From Kappaphycus alvarezii (Eukaryota; Rhodophyta; Florideophyceae; Gigartinales; Solieriaceae), in NCBI GenBank assembly GCA_002205965.3, contig NADL03000529.1, forward strand, positions 248,001 to 312,000: a DNA stretch of 64,000 nt. The letters are read 5' to 3'. Every line of letters starts with the position of its first letter. Position 1 is the first letter of the stretch. Positions 1 to 11,510 of this stretch are shown piece by piece. The notes under the pieces are model-generated. The model was not told where the DNA came from. It worked only from the letters and a program-made list of their open reading frames with translations, and ran no database searches. Made by a program: the position numbers and the translations under genes.

Positions 1-225
1 TTTCTTTATCTTTAAGGGTTCCGACTCCTCTCTCTGTTGATCCGCACTCTCCGGCTCCTCTTCCTCCTGTCGCTTTCTCCCAGCCTCCAGCTCCTGTCTA
101 TACACCTATCTTCAAGCTGGAGCCTTACTTCTGTACTTGAGATCTCTGTCAGCTCCAAATATCTGGCCCAAAGCAACTCGAGCACCACTAAAATGTTAAT
201 ATGTGTCGAAACTATAGAAAAATCT
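1..225. other. unassigned left edge, pyrimidine-rich
   Basis: Pyrimidine-rich on the plus strand, with open frames on both strands, so frame openness tells nothing about coding. I recognise no domain. It lies immediately outside the left copy of the Copia-A LTR and may be flanking host DNA or an older element. Confidence 0.3.
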
Positions 226-410
226 ACGCATATGCGCTTTCCACGCATCTCACACTAGACTGTAGTCCTCGCCCCTGCACCCTTTTATGAAGGTATAATT
301 CTACTCTATCTATGCAGTAGATATTCCATTGATATTTATATCTATTTCAGGTCTATCTAGGCCACAGAAACTATAGATATTTACTACAGTAGATATTCAT
401 GGATACTCTA

Positions 411-865
411 CTACTCTACTGGTAAAATCCTGTCTGCCTTCTCCCGGCTTTCAGTCGACATCTCCTCCATACGACTGCCCGCTTGTCACCTATATTCCTT
501 ACTCAAAGTCTATTCAGTACAAATATAGAGCCTCGTGAAGCCTACCTGTAACATTCTCAATGGTCCACAGGTCCTGATACCACACTGCTCAATGCACTGT
601 GAAAATAGTAAGCTATCCCATAAAAATATGACAACGTGTACGTAATATACGCACTGTATTCCCTTCACCATATTTGCTGATCACATTACAGAAATCGCAG
701 TCCAAATTAGTAAGCAAAAAAACTCGAAAAATGCATTGATGGATGGGCACGCAAATTAACACCCCCTCTTGCCCATCGCATCCATGTTCTCACAGAACCC
801 CATGCTTTGACGATGCCTTTCAAACTTCACACGTAAAAGAGGCTTGGTGAGTGCGTCGACTACTA
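411..865 (-). mobile_element. 455 bp antisense copia fragment inside the LTR
   Basis: Present in the left LTR copy and missing from the right one. Its right part encodes, on the minus strand, the last residues of a different copia polyprotein. The rest (411-755) would be the 3' noncoding region or LTR of that element. It starts inside an RNase H domain instead of at an element end, so it is a captured fragment and not a clean transposition. Confidence 0.55.
756..863 (-). pseudogene. C-terminal tail of a copia polyprotein
   Basis: Minus-strand reading gives VDALTKPLLRVKFERHRQSM, then a GFCENMDAMGKRGC-type tail and TAA at 756-758. The xDxLTKPL signature lies just downstream of the RNase H domain in Ty1/copia polyproteins. 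Only about 35 codons are present, beginning abruptly at the 863-865 junction. It is not from Copia-A, whose equivalent region near 10.02 kb reads NPADGFTKVGK. Confidence 0.65.
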
Positions 866-1534
866 AAGATTTTTATCCTAGTTGACACAACTTCCCGCGC
901 ATGCTAGGGCTAGTCGACGGTGCCGGGATTGTTTATGAGTAGTTCGATTGCTGCACTGCGGTGAGTAAAGGGAGCAACCAATTCATCAATCTTCAACTCA
1001 GACCCACCTAGCAAAAACACTGCTGTTTTTTTCGGAGTCGCCCGCAACCGCCACTCTGCTTTTTTTACCCTGCAATTTCCGAGAATCCGGATTTATCCGT
1101 GGTTTCAGAGTTTTTCAAAAGTAAGTTTGTGCACTATCCAGTGATCTCCCGCCGGTGGCCAATCATCATCTAGTGGTCTCGATCCCGGTACCAGTTCAAT
1201 CCAATCAGGTCCTCCTGCCGCAACCATGTCGTCTGCTGAAGCAGCTGCGTCCCGCGATGCTGCTCTGGTCTCCCTCTCCCACGCCTCCCTCAACTTCCTT
1301 CTCCCTCCTGGACGGCAGCGTCGACCTCTTTGATATCGCCTAAACCCAACGCTTCCTGTCCCAACTCGACGACTCCCGTGCGGCTCAAGCCTTCATCCGT
1401 TCTTTTCGCAACAACGCCCGCTTTCGATCCGTCATCGCAATTATCGCCTCCCTAGCTGGGCTGCCGTTAACTAGCACCCCCAGCCCACCCCCATATGGCA
1501 GGTTTTCACTCAGGCTGCTGATGCGCCCACCGGC

Positions 1535-2709
1535 TTGCCTTCCGACTCTAATCCCGCCGACGCATCCACCGCACCGACGCCCGCAGCTCCTTCTTATCTT
1601 CAGGCAGCCAAACAGGCCTCCCCGGTCAAGGCAGTCACCCCTCTCTCCGTCTTGGGACGCCGCGAAGTGGCAGAGCAGCACAAACTTTCCGGCGTTCGCA
1701 TCTCGGATAAATTTACGGGTACCGTTCAGCGAGCCACTCGTGGCCTCTTCTGTGGGAAACAGAAAAACATTGTACGTATCACCTCTCCAGCAGGCTTCGC
1801 AGTTCATGACCGTTCTCAGTTCTGCCGTGTTCTGGCCAGCGGCGGATTTCTTGGCTCCTGTTCAGTAGTGCCGACAGCCGATCGCCATGTCTTCTTTGAC
1901 GTCGCGGCCGAACGCGACCTGGGGGAATTTTTGGGGTTTTTTAATGCATGGAAGATGTGGTCCGTTATATTCACGAGATTAAACGCGACCTGTGCTTTAT
2001 TTAACCCGCGTACACAGCCTTCAAATCTCTCGCTACGCAATCTGACAATTTCTTTGCGCCTGAGCTGGACTTTTCGGGCGTCATCACTTGCGACGCACAG
2101 CACCTTTCTACCGCCGAGATGAACTCCATCCTCTCATGCCTGCGCAACGAGATCGGCCGCTTGGAGTAGGATACTTGCTCTTGGATACCTGCCTCGTCTT
2201 TCACTGCGACGTTGAGAGTCGCTGAGCGCTCTGTATACGACGCACTCTCGTCTTCCGACACGGGCGTCCGCGTTGATCCTCTGCCCCCTTCTCTCCACTC
2301 TACATCAGCCAAGCGCTCACGCCCGACAAACCACCAGCCTGAATCTGACGGCTGGACTACGGTTGGTCACCGACCCCATTCCCCCCTTCCGACCCTACCC
2401 CCACTCCCGACTCGTCAGCCACCTCCGGCTACCCCGCGCCCACCCATGACGGCAACCAGTCCTCCTCCCTCGTCCTTGAACACATCCTCTCTTCCGACTA
2501 TTATGCAGCTTATGATCTCTACCATATCTCCCTCTGCCAAGTTGTTTCTTCTGCCTCAGACGACCACCTGGCCCGGGCCCTCCTTGGGCTGTTCTCCATT
2601 TCCAAGCTGGTTTTACGCCATAAACGGCCCTGTGCGGTCAGTCGCCGACGCCCAGACCCATGTTCAACCAGGCGGACCGCATTTGTTTGGCTTCCGCACG
2701 CCAATATGA
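1535..2709 (+). pseudogene. LINE ORF1-like region
   Basis: Two open stretches in different frames (1535-2122 and 2212-2709), separated by stops. The first encodes a Pro/Ala-rich N-terminus (about residues 1-35) followed by a mixed segment; the second is very rich in Pro, Ser and Thr and contains a DGWTTVGHR motif. Such low-complexity leaders are common upstream of LINE RT domains, but I cannot see a zinc knuckle or RRM. Assignment rests on position and strand relative to the RT. Between 2710 and 2974 the frame is broken and I recognise nothing. Confidence 0.4.
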
Positions 2710-2974
2710 TGATCTCCTCCATGAGGCCCAGTTCTTGTTCTGTCGCCCCGCTCCCCCCTCTTCATTCTCGCGTTCCACTTCGTTCTCCTCTTCGACCTCT
2801 CTGCATCGCCGTTGACGTCGGTTAATCTATCGTGGCAGCCGTAGTAAGGCTACCGCTGCTCTCCTCCAACTTCAAGTCCCCCTACTTCCAACTGAAGCTA
2901 CTCGTCGCGTCCTTGACGCCCTTGACCTCGTAGCAACAGCCCTTGTCTCTGCTTCACCCCCAAACTAGCTTCAT

Positions 2975-4582
2975 TTGGCACTCAAATTCTCTGCTTCCGA
3001 TGTCCGCCGCGCAATTTACAGCTTGGACCCCACTACCGCGTCTGGCGCTAACGGTATGTCCCGATGTTCCTTCGCCTGCCCCTTCGTCCCACCGGGGGTG
3101 TGGCGCCCGATCGTGATTGCCTCCACCAATTTACCAAGTTTATCAACTTGTTTTGCAACGGAACATTGCCGTCCTCTTGTCGCAAGTACTTTTGTGGGGC
3201 CGACTCACAGCCCTTTCTAAGCAGAATGGCGATCTTAGGCCTATTGCTGTCGGCCTCTTGATGCGGCGCCTGATTTCCCGGATGCTCTCACACAAAGCAT
3301 GTCCGCTGGCGCGTTCTTACCTCCTCCCGTACCAACTGGGCGGGAGCGTCAAGAGTGGTACTAAAGCAATTGTCCATGCCGTCCAATGCATAACTCAACG
3401 CCCGGAATTTCGAGACCATGTTCTTCTGGAAATTGATGCCCGCAATGCATTTACCAGATTTTTTCGTCAGCGCATCCTCGACTCCGTACGCCCTTATGCC
3501 CCCGACATCGCCCGATGGGTCCATTACCGTTTCCATGACAACATTAAGCTCCTATTTGGTCCTTCTCTTTTCTCAGTTCCACCGTCACACAACAAGGTGA
3601 TCCATTATGCCCTTTGCTTCTTGCCCTTCTCTTGCAGCCGTTTATTCTGTCGTTCCAGGACAATTTTTCCTCTCCTCTGAATGCTTGGTACGCCGATGAT
3701 GGGAACATCGTTATTCACCGCTCGGACACAGCCAACGCCATTTGGTTCTTCCAGGCTGCTGGGTCGGCGATTGGATTCCAGCTCAACCTGACCAAGACTC
3801 ACACTTACGGCTTATCTTCGGCTCTTCCTCCCCTCCATCTCCCTTACCTTTTCTGGAATCCGCCTAATTTCAAGGTTCTTGGGTCCCACATTGGCTCTGA
3901 CGCTCATGTTACTGACGCGTTTGATCGCATCCATCAGGATGTTTATCATATTCTCACCGCACTCTGGGCAACCAAGGATGCCTAGTTGGCCTTTCACTTA
4001 CATCGCTTCTTTGGTAGCGCTTGTAAGGTCATGCAACTGCTCCGGACGCTTCCTCCTACCCAATCTACGGCCCTTGCAGTTCGATTTAATGAGAAGCAGA
4101 GGGAAACAATCTATTACCTACAACGCCCTTGTCCTGACCGTTCGTGGACCCAGGCCTCTCTCCCAATCTCTCAAGGTGGGCTTGGATTCCTTCAAACCTC
4201 TAATGTCGTCGAAGTTGCGTACGCCGCTTCCCTCATCGACTAATTTCGTCTTCTGTCCACCCTTCTTCCCTCCTCCGATGACCTCCACTTGGAGGGAGTC
4301 CCGCTGGCCGCTATATCTCTTCTATCCTCCCGCTACCCCTCCCTCTCTTCTTCGTTGAACCCCACTGCACTCTTCCAGCGCTATAGGTCCCCAATCACAG
4401 GAAAGCATTTCCAGTCTAACCTCAGCTCCGAACTCCACGCTTCTGCCTTCGATCACATGTTTCTCGACTCCGACGTCGTGGAGCGGGCTCATCTTCTCTC
4501 ACTGCGTATCAAATTCTTCTGTTCTCTCTTCACTGTTCTTCCCCACCCGCACCGGCGCACTTATTTGCCATCCCGTGCTTGA
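2975..4582 (+). pseudogene. LINE reverse transcriptase
   Basis: Reads across three frames (2975-3220, 3117-3680, 3614-4582), so at least two frameshifts. Recognisable in order: a SDVRRAIYSLDP helix, RPIAVGLLMRRLISRML (the PIAxGxxxRR motif of a LINE RT group), PYQLGGSVKSGTKAIVHAV, motif A as LLEIDARNAF with its aspartate, and motif C as WYADDGNIV with YADD codons at 3689-3700. Downstream come a thumb-like SQGGLGFLQTS region and AAISLLSSRYPSL. Both catalytic aspartate motifs survive although the frame is destroyed. It would make cDNA from the element RNA by target-primed synthesis. Confidence 0.7.
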
Positions 4583-5149
4583 AAAATTGCTGTCACCCTT
4601 CGTCTTGGTATTCCATTTTTCTCGGGATAATCGAGGTGATCGGTCTGCGCTCACCGTTCCGCAGATGTTGCTCCGGTTCTGGACCCGACGGGCAAACATT
4701 CCCTGACCCGCAAGTGCGACGGCGGGCAAACCCGGCGTCACAATGGGCTTCGCAATGCCAATCAGGAGCTACCCCGTGTGCCACGTGTGCCAAGTACACC
4801 AGTAAGCGGATTCAAGAAAGTTCTGGCTGAAAAAGAGGGCCAGCCTCCGATTTGAAAGCGTCTTAAGCAAGACCGCCGCCTTGCTGATGAAGCCGGGGTT
4901 ACTGAGAAGACTTAATCTCGAGGACCCAAGGCAAAAAGGTACTGTAAGCTGTGCGACGTGAACTTTAACGGCCAGAACACATTTCTCGACCATCTTTTTA
5001 GCCCTAAGCACTCTAATCGCCGTGCTATCAAAAAGGACCCACCTTACTGTAAGACTTGCTCCAAGAGCTTCGAAAGCCACTCTCACTTAGAGCGCCATCT
5101 TAGTGGAAAGGGGTCGATAAGGCCATATAGCAGATATTCTTCAGTGTAA
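4583..5149 (+). pseudogene. LINE C-terminal region: REL-like motif and C2H2 zinc fingers
   Basis: Around 4676-4745 one frame reads VLDPTGKHSLTRKCDGGQ followed by TRRHNGLRNA, resembling the Cys/His element (CxxC..LD..G.HALTC..RRH) in front of restriction-like endonuclease domains in some LINEs. A QDRRLAD piece may be the start of the nuclease, but the rest is lost. From 4930 a new frame gives CKLCDVNFNGQ..H..H and CKTCSKSFESH..H, two C2H2-type fingers that could bind the target DNA. Several stops and frame changes separate these pieces, and whether fingers and RT formed one protein is inference. Confidence 0.5.
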
Positions 5150-5806
5150 GTCTACCTGCGCCGCTGAATCTAGTACAGTAAATTTCGAATTGATTTTAAA
5201 AAAACGTTTGCCAAAAGAAAATTGAAAATCCCAGAATACATTAAACTTCACTCGAATGAAAAGAAATTACCCCCTGAAAAGGGAATTTTAAGCCAGAAGA
5301 AATACGTGTAAAGAAGAACCAGGCAAAGGAAATCAAAAAACAGAGAAAAACAAAAAGGGAAAAAATACCGACAGAAAATTCATAAGAGGGGAGGATTTTA
5401 GTTGATTCTTGTCATATCGGATCACACTTTTCAAATACGGAACAGATAGCAGTTTGGCCAAGATATCGGCCAGTATAATGGCGTCTAGTGCTGATTTGCG
5501 GAGCGTGTGTGAGACTATGAGGCAGCTACCACTCTGGATAGTGCAGCCCTCAAAGATCTCATCTCTGCCAACTATCCCCCTACGCTGTCCGTCCACGCTA
5601 TCTAATACGACATTATTCCACAGGTTTTTGGCCTTCCATACGAGAAAGGGAACCAACGCAGTGTCACATGAGCCGGTTATATTCTTCAAAATAGTTGCGT
5701 CAACTATACATTCCATTGGTGATCTCTTGGACGCTCTGAGATGCATTGATACCCATTTATCTATATATGCAATCCGCAGCCCACAGGAAGTAAATCGGAC
5801 CAGAGG
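5150..5806 (+). other. A-rich leader between LINE and copia gag
   Basis: Positions 5165-5395 are strongly purine/A-rich, which could be LINE 3' end material or the Copia-A leader. From 5400 to 5800 both strands have open frames of about 140-170 codons with no recognisable domain. The plus-strand one leads into gag and may be its 5' part, but I cannot support this. Confidence 0.3.
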
Positions 5807-6934
5807 GTGTTTTTTGGCAGTTTTATGGGCTCAGGTCACCTATCTGAGGACAAAATATCTCATTATAAATCTCAGAGATTCAGAGACGAAAGCAAGAAAT
5901 TATCTGGGGCCCTAGGCCACTGTTGGAATCAGTATCTACCTCAGTACATTTATGCTTGTCAGAACTATTCTTTAACGCCGGTGCAACGCCTTAAATACCT
6001 ACAACACCTCCTCACCGCCAACGAAAAACGTTTCTATAATCGACATGTGAAGGGAAACTTCCAGTATTTCCGCCAGGCCATAACATTTTTGGACGAAGAA
6101 TACAACTCGGCATCTCGCCAGAACCGTATAGCCTCGTACCTCCGAAGCCTGAAAGCTAGCCAGTTCATTACTTTCGACTGTACTGTAAGTGACGCCATTG
6201 AAAGGGTTAGTGAAGAGATATCGAAACTTACACCTCCTGCCCAGAACACGCGAGATATGAGAGGCACAAAATGGAGTACCTTCAATCCGCTGTTATTGGA
6301 TACTCCTGGGCTAAAGATGCTTGCAATCGGGCAAACACAGGTGATCTTTCTTACCAAGGCCTCTACGGCCAGCTGATCGCCGCCGTGCAGAACAGGAAGA
6401 GAGCAATGAGGGATCAGAAAAGTCTTCGTTTTTGCTTCAGTAAATGAGATTGATCCAGTGCTCCACAGTAGAGTTTCGGAGGCTCTCTATAATGGACAGG
6501 GACGCAATGCTCGAGATCCCAACAATGTCCGTAAGAGCCATATATATGGAACGCATGGTAAATCAATGAAACTATACAAGCAAACGCCAAACTCCGATAG
6601 GCACCCTACACAGAAATCAGGGGAAAATAGAAAAATTCGCTGCTGGGGATGTGGACGTCCCGGCCACAAAATATCTGACTCTCTCGAGTCCCTCTCACAA
6701 CATTTTACTCGTAAGGTACAATATTACCTAAAGATGCTCACAAAGGATCGTGCAAAGGCCTCGAAACCGGTTCCTTTTGAGCTTTGCGACAAGTTAGATA
6801 AACAAAATAGTGATGAATATCGCATTGATGATGATGACTCGGAAAGTAATGAATCCCAGTCCGCTGAAGATTTCTTTTGTGAGAAAATGGATAGCGATAC
6901 TGAATCAAACGAACTTGACTGGCACATGTCATAA
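5807..6934 (+). pseudogene. Copia-A gag
   Basis: Two open segments (5807-6376 and 6458-6934) separated by stops. The first is a helical, charged gag-like capsid region with alternating Leu and aromatic positions. The second carries a zinc knuckle at 6641-6682, CWGCGRPGHKISDS, fitting C-x2-C-x4-H-x4-C except that the last cysteine is serine. After it comes a Ser/Asp/Glu-rich acidic stretch. Gag would package the element RNA. Placement upstream of the protease on the same strand supports the call, and the lost fourth ligand would weaken zinc binding. Confidence 0.6.
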
Positions 6935-7229
6935 CCTGATTCATATGAAGAGCCCAGTAACGTTGATGAGCAATTCTTTTCACGATTCACCCGGTCTGGA
7001 TCACTAGACCCCTCCCTATCGAATGTGCTGGAGGATTTTTGGAGAGGAGTACTCAAATAAGCCGAAGTACTCCAAAGAAGCGGCAAACTGCGAAAAAATT
7101 TGAATCAAAGCGCCAAAAGGTAGTTGCTTTGCGCCCCTCTACACGAAAGATGAAGAGAGCTCAGAAAAATGGGGACATCTTTCACTCACATTCAAATGTG
7201 TAGGAAACACTAAATGCCACCACCAACAA

Positions 7230-7565
7230 GATTAGAATGGGAGTCGTGCGGAGCGATTTCACGGATTGTGCCTCAATATCGGGGCTCAAAATTCGGTCAT
7301 TGGAAAAGCTCAAGCTATTGCTTACTGTAGATATGTGGGAATCATATTCAAAAGATGGCCGCAGAACACGCACTTCAAATTTGGAGATCCATTTTTCAGA
7401 AGTATAGGTAATATACGTGTAAAGATATCGACCCCAGATGGCGGCGTCATATGCAATAAAGTGGACGTGGTCGATGCAAACATACCGTTACTGATTGGAC
7501 TAGAGATACTCGACTCTCATAAAATGATTTTCGACAACATCGACAATGTACTTGTATCCAAGTGA
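7230..7565 (+). pseudogene. Copia-A aspartic protease, active site mutated
   Basis: The frame reads CLNIGAQNSVIGK at the N-terminus and NIPLLIGLEILD near the C-terminus, the two hallmarks of a retroviral-type pepsin-like protease (DTGA and a hydrophobic-Gly flap-side motif). The catalytic aspartate of D-[ST]-G is Asn here (AAT at 7275-7277) and the following Thr/Ser is Ile, so it should be inactive. The remaining roughly 95 codons are open. It would cleave the Gag-Pol polyprotein. Confidence 0.65.
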
Positions 7566-7577
7566 GCAAATTGGAAA

Positions 7578-8718
7578 ATGCCAAGTGTACGAAAGAGAGG
7601 ACACCTGTACGTCGAATGGGATTGTAATGAGATACTATTGACAAGGAATCAGCTGAAGCGTCTCAAACTTCAATTCTTCCATCCTTCGACAAGGAAATTA
7701 TTTAATCTGATATCAAGAGCCCAGCCAGAGCGACTAACACCTGAGACTCGTAAATTAATCGATGAGATCAGCGAGTCATACAAGACATGCTAGTGCTTTG
7801 AGCCAAGGCCGATATCGTTCCAGGTTACTATACTGAGCTGCATAGAGTTCAGTCAGGAGGTTTCCCTGGATATAATGTATCTCAATGATTTACCTTTACT
7901 GCATGAAGTCGATACACAAACGCACTTTTCAAATACAATATGGAAATTCTGTCAACACAGGCAGTATGAAACGCCTTCCTTGAGTGCTGATCAACTATAT
8001 ACAGAGGTCACCCTGATCGGGTGCGCGTTGACCAGCGCAGTCAATTATTATCGATATAATGGAACGGACTTATGAAGGAAAGCAGAAGTAAGCTCTTTTT
8101 GTCTGGCATTGAGAGCCACAACTCTCTTGGACCAGGGGAAGGATATCATGGCCCTCTACGCCGAATGCACCAGAATATAAGGTATTCAGAGCCAGTTGTT
8201 GAGTCTGAATTCGCTTTCAGGCTTAGTATCAGAGCAATGAATGATACAATGAGCATCGAAGAATTAGTTCCGTCCCTTCTTGTCTTCGGCTATTAATAGC
8301 CAACTCCCAAAACAGTCTGAAAGAATGAGAAAACTATAGATGGCTCGGGTGGAAATGGAAACGATAAACATCTGAATTTAGAGTCCAGATCGCCTTGAAT
8401 TCACAGATACCAGGTGCCTCCAAACATGAGTTAAGAGAGGGACCGAAAGTTCTTGTGCATCGCGAGAATTCTAGACCATACAAGTGGACGGGGCCATACG
8501 AGATCACTCTTATTGAAGGTAAGCAGTTTTCCATTGATCGTAATGGATCAGACGTTCAACACTCTCGGGCAGATGTAAAGCCTTACTTCAATGATACATC
8601 GGGGGACTTGATTGGATCCCAAGTTACCGAAATGCTCCATCCTAAGGACCCCAGGTGCTACTCCCGAGCCTTTAGGGAAGCCAAAGATAAAGAGCTACAG
8701 AGGCTAATGAAGAAATGA
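7578..8718 (+). pseudogene. Copia-A integrase
   Basis: Follows the protease with stops at about 7792, 8073 and 8294. The zinc-binding entry is visible as FFHPSTRKLFNLI with a later CFEP, then the catalytic core start EVSLDIMYLNDLPLL and DTQTHFSN. After a damaged middle the C-terminal core reads GIESHNSLGPGEGYHGPLRR and AMNDTMSIEELVPSLLVFG, and the 8395-8718 segment gives a KWTGPYEI..IEGKQ..D binding-domain pattern. This order matches copia-type integrase, which inserts the cDNA. The second catalytic aspartate region is too decayed to read. Confidence 0.6.
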
Positions 8719-10120
8719 ACTTGGAAGAAAATATTGAAAAAAGTTGTACCTGGCGACCCCAACATATTGACTGGAAGAGTTGTGCTTTTTATGAAGAAAT
8801 TGGGTACCTAGGAGGAATGAACGAAAGTCAGGTTTGTTATTCAGTGATACAAGGACAAATAAAAGAGGTTTCTAGTTCAAGACATCACAAATATGAGGCA
8901 AGGTTCAACGAGAACTCTTGTAGCCGTAGCAGCGATACTTTGATTCGACATATGGTCGCAAGACGTCAATCAAGCGTACTTGCAGTCCAAGGGAAACCGT
9001 TTGCGAAGATTTTAATTGAAACCTAATAAAGAGGTCGAGATACCTGATGGATATCTGCTTGAGCTGATCAATCCCTTGTACGGACTTTCAGACTCCGGAC
9101 TCTACTGGAACAGGACTTTGAGTCTCCACCTAACGCAGGACTTAGTAATGACGCCTACTAATGGTGATCTTTCTATGCTAACCAAACACGAAAGTTCTAA
9201 ACTGATAGGTATGATAGGAACTTAGGTGGATGACCCATTGGCCTGTGGGAATGATCAGTTTAAGAAACTGACTGAGAAAACGCTTCGCAAATTTATATTG
9301 AGAGATAGGGAGTACGATGATATCATATTTGCGAGTGTTAGAGTCTAAGAAACTAACTTTGGCTTCGAGCTCAGTCAACACCAATATTTAAAAAGTCTCA
9401 ACGTACTTCCATCTGATGGAAAACTCTCGGATTTTAGGTCTTTAAGACACAAACTGTCCTTTCTTATGCAAAAAAGGCCGGAGATATGTTATGCAGTCAA
9501 TATGGCCGCTTGAGTAACCGAGAGTAGGTTCTTTAAAGACGACATCAATCGCATCAACACAATTGTCCGGCACGTGAAGAAGGGCCCACTTGTTCCTCTC
9601 AAGTACTGTAATCTTGACTTCAACTCACTGAGGTTAGAAGTCTACGCGGACTCTTCCTTCGCCAATAGTAATGACAATACATAACAAATAGGTTGCATTG
9701 TGCTCCTTGCGGACGAATCTAACAGGTGCAATGTACTGAAATACTCTAATCAAAAAAGCCGAAGGGTCATCTCTGTTCAAGGTGCGTAGTTTTACGCCTT
9801 TGCTGACGCCTTTGATTCGGCTCACATAAAAAGCACGACCTAGAGCCAATCCTGGGAGCAAAGGTACCCTTATCAATGTTCATGGACTCTTAGAGCCTAT
9901 TCGATGTGCTCACAAAGTGCTCTCCAGCCCTTGAGAAACGATTGATGATAGACGTAATCAATGTACGTCAAACGTACCAGAGGAACGATATATGTCATGT
10001 TTGATTTGTGCGAACTTCGAACAACCCTGCTGATGGGTTTACGAAAGTTGGGAAATGCGAAGCTCTCATCAGAGTCCTTTTCTAAAACAGATGTGATTAA
10101 ACAGTTGAGCAATAGATCCT
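8719..10120 (+). pseudogene. Copia-A reverse transcriptase and RNase H
   Basis: Pieces in order: DVNQAYLQSKG (motif A neighbourhood), LLELINPLYGLSDSG (copia LYGLKQS-type), then the YxDD box reading *VDDPLACGND because Tyr is TAG at 9223-9225. RPEICYAVNMAA and LEVYADSSFANSND follow, the latter carrying the first RNase H aspartate. The Glu of the SxxxEY-type motif is TAG at 9787-9789 (VQGA*FYAF). Near 10.02-10.08 kb another frame reads NPADGFTKVGKCEALIRVL, the usual copia tail. Many frameshifts; non-functional. Confidence 0.65.
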
Positions 10121-10179
10121 ATGATCGGATGTATAATATAGGAAGGATATTGGCGAGAGAGAGAGAGTAAAAAAACCTT

Positions 10180-10565
10180 ACGCATATGCGTCTTGCGTGC
10201 ATCTTACACTATACTGTGGTCCTCGCCCCTGCACCCTTTTATGAGGGTGTAATTCTACTCTATCTATACATTAGATATTCCATTGATATTTGTATTTATA
10301 TCAGGTATATCTAGGGAACAGAATCTATAGACATTTACTACAGTAGATACTCATGGATACTCTAAAGATTTTTATCCTAGTAAACACAACTTCCCGCACA
10401 TGCTAGGGATAGTCGAGGGTGCTGAGATTTTGTACAAGTAGTGCTACTGCAGCACTAAGGTGAGTAAAGGGAGCAAATAATTCATCCATCTTCAACTCAG
10501 ACCCAGCTAGCAAAAATGCTTCTGTTTTTTCGGAGTCACCCGCAAGCGCCACTCTGCTTTCTTTA
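10180..10565 (+). repeat. right LTR copy of Copia-A
   Basis: About 386 bp matching 226-410 plus 866-1068 with scattered substitutions, placed directly after the copia tail. The number of differences between the copies suggests an old insertion. The gag of Copia-B begins less than 200 bp downstream, so this LTR could also have been used by Copia-B, but no second copy lies to its right. Confidence 0.7.
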
Positions 10566-10759
10566 CTTTAAAATTGACGACAGAAACCGCGTGGAAAGGA
10601 GAGCAGCCATTACTCCTTGTTCTTGCTGTAATCGACTGTTCCAGCCAAGGCACGATCGCGAAAAGCATTTCAGTCGTAAAAATAAGTAAAAATGATCTCG
10701 ACCCACTGTGATTCTTCTTTCGCTAGCCATAGTTCTCTTCCAATCTGCTATATTTCGTC

Positions 10760-11510
10760 GTGGATTCCTCTATACTTCTTATTGACATATTTGAGAAACT
10801 ACGCAATGATAACTTCCACATCTGGAAGTCGCGAATGCAACTCTTACTTCCTCTAAGAGAACACGACGACCTTCACACTGAAAAATCTCCGGAACCTTCA
10901 TCATCAACATACGCTTCCTGTATGAGGGCAGGCTGCAAGGCTAGAGCTGCAATCGGGCTGTCTCTTTCAGATACTAATTTCGAACAAATCCGATATGCCT
11001 CTACCGCCAAGGTCACGTGGTCGCTCATCTGTGATATATTTGAGAAACATACCCTTTTTAGCAAACTAGCGGCAAGGTGTCGATTCTATACCACCAAGAT
11101 GAACTGCAATTAGAAAATAATTTCGCTCTCTGCTCGAATCCGCCAGCTTCACGCCACTTTCAAGCCGATGTCAGTACACGTCGAAAACAGCGAAATGCCC
11201 AGGGCCCTACTCAATGGTCTACCTGTTTGCTTCGATAGTCTCATCTCGGCACTCGACGCTGCCCACTTTGATTACGCCAAATTTTCCTTCCAATTCGTTC
11301 AAAGATGATGCGTCCAGGAAGAACAGCACCATACGCAGCGAGACCAGGACGCCTTAAGAGCTTCGGAGCCTGCGGCTATCGTTGGAAAAAAGCGTCTTAA
11401 ATTCAAACGAGAATCTTCATCTGAGACATTTATTCATTGTGGAAAGCACCGTGAGATTAGCTGCTGCTTCAAAAAATACCTACAACTCCCTCCAGTTTGT
11501 AACCTAGCGT
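10760..11510 (+). pseudogene. Copia-B gag
   Basis: The opening reads IFEKLRNDNFHIWKSRMQLL, the F-xx-L-x-G/N-xN-(Y/F)-xxW start typical of copia gag (UBN2/DUF4219-type). It goes on through ARAAIGLSLSD and WSLICDIFEKHTLFSKLAAR to a TAG at 11111-11113. Beyond the stop the same frame remains gag-like to about 11330, and around 11420 a CGKHREISCCFKKY piece looks like a broken zinc knuckle. No intact start codon is evident. Confidence 0.6.

Larger units (their letters stand above)
226..1068 (+). repeat. left LTR copy of Copia-A, interrupted
   Basis: Positions 226-410 and 866-1068 match 10180-10361 and 10362-10565 closely, starting at the shared ACGCATATGCG and ending in a CCACTCTGCTTT tract. The middle (411-865) is absent from the right copy, where GGATACTCTA runs straight into AAGATTTTTATCC. 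A CTA triplet is shared at both junctions. I did not find convincing TG/CA termini, so the exact LTR ends are uncertain by several bases. Confidence 0.7.
1069..5160 (+). mobile_element. non-LTR retrotransposon (LINE), decayed
   Basis: A block visibly richer in G and C than its flanks, containing a proline-rich ORF1-like region, a non-LTR reverse transcriptase with a YADD box, a cysteine/histidine region resembling the endonuclease-linked motif of LINEs with restriction-like endonucleases, and a C2H2 zinc-finger tail. No LTRs belong to it. It lies between the Copia-A LTR and the Copia-A body, so it inserted into that element. There is no clear poly(A) tail, but sequence right of 5160 is strongly A-rich. 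Clade not assigned. Confidence 0.65.
226..10565 (+). mobile_element. Ty1/copia element Copia-A with nested insertions
   Basis: Two related LTR copies (226-1068 and 10180-10565) flank a plus-strand body whose domain order is gag, zinc knuckle, aspartic protease, integrase, reverse transcriptase, RNase H. Protease-integrase before RT is the Ty1/copia order. Two later events enlarge the left side: a 455 bp fragment inside the left LTR (411-865) and a non-LTR retrotransposon between LTR and body (about 1069-5160). Every coding domain has stops or frameshifts, so the copy is dead. The nesting makes Copia-A older than the LINE. Confidence 0.75.

Noticed and set aside
5333..5746. 137-codon minus-strand ORF
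   Set aside because: It opposes the copia leader, has no recognisable domain, and its C-terminus is Phe/Leu-rich only because the plus strand is A/G-rich.
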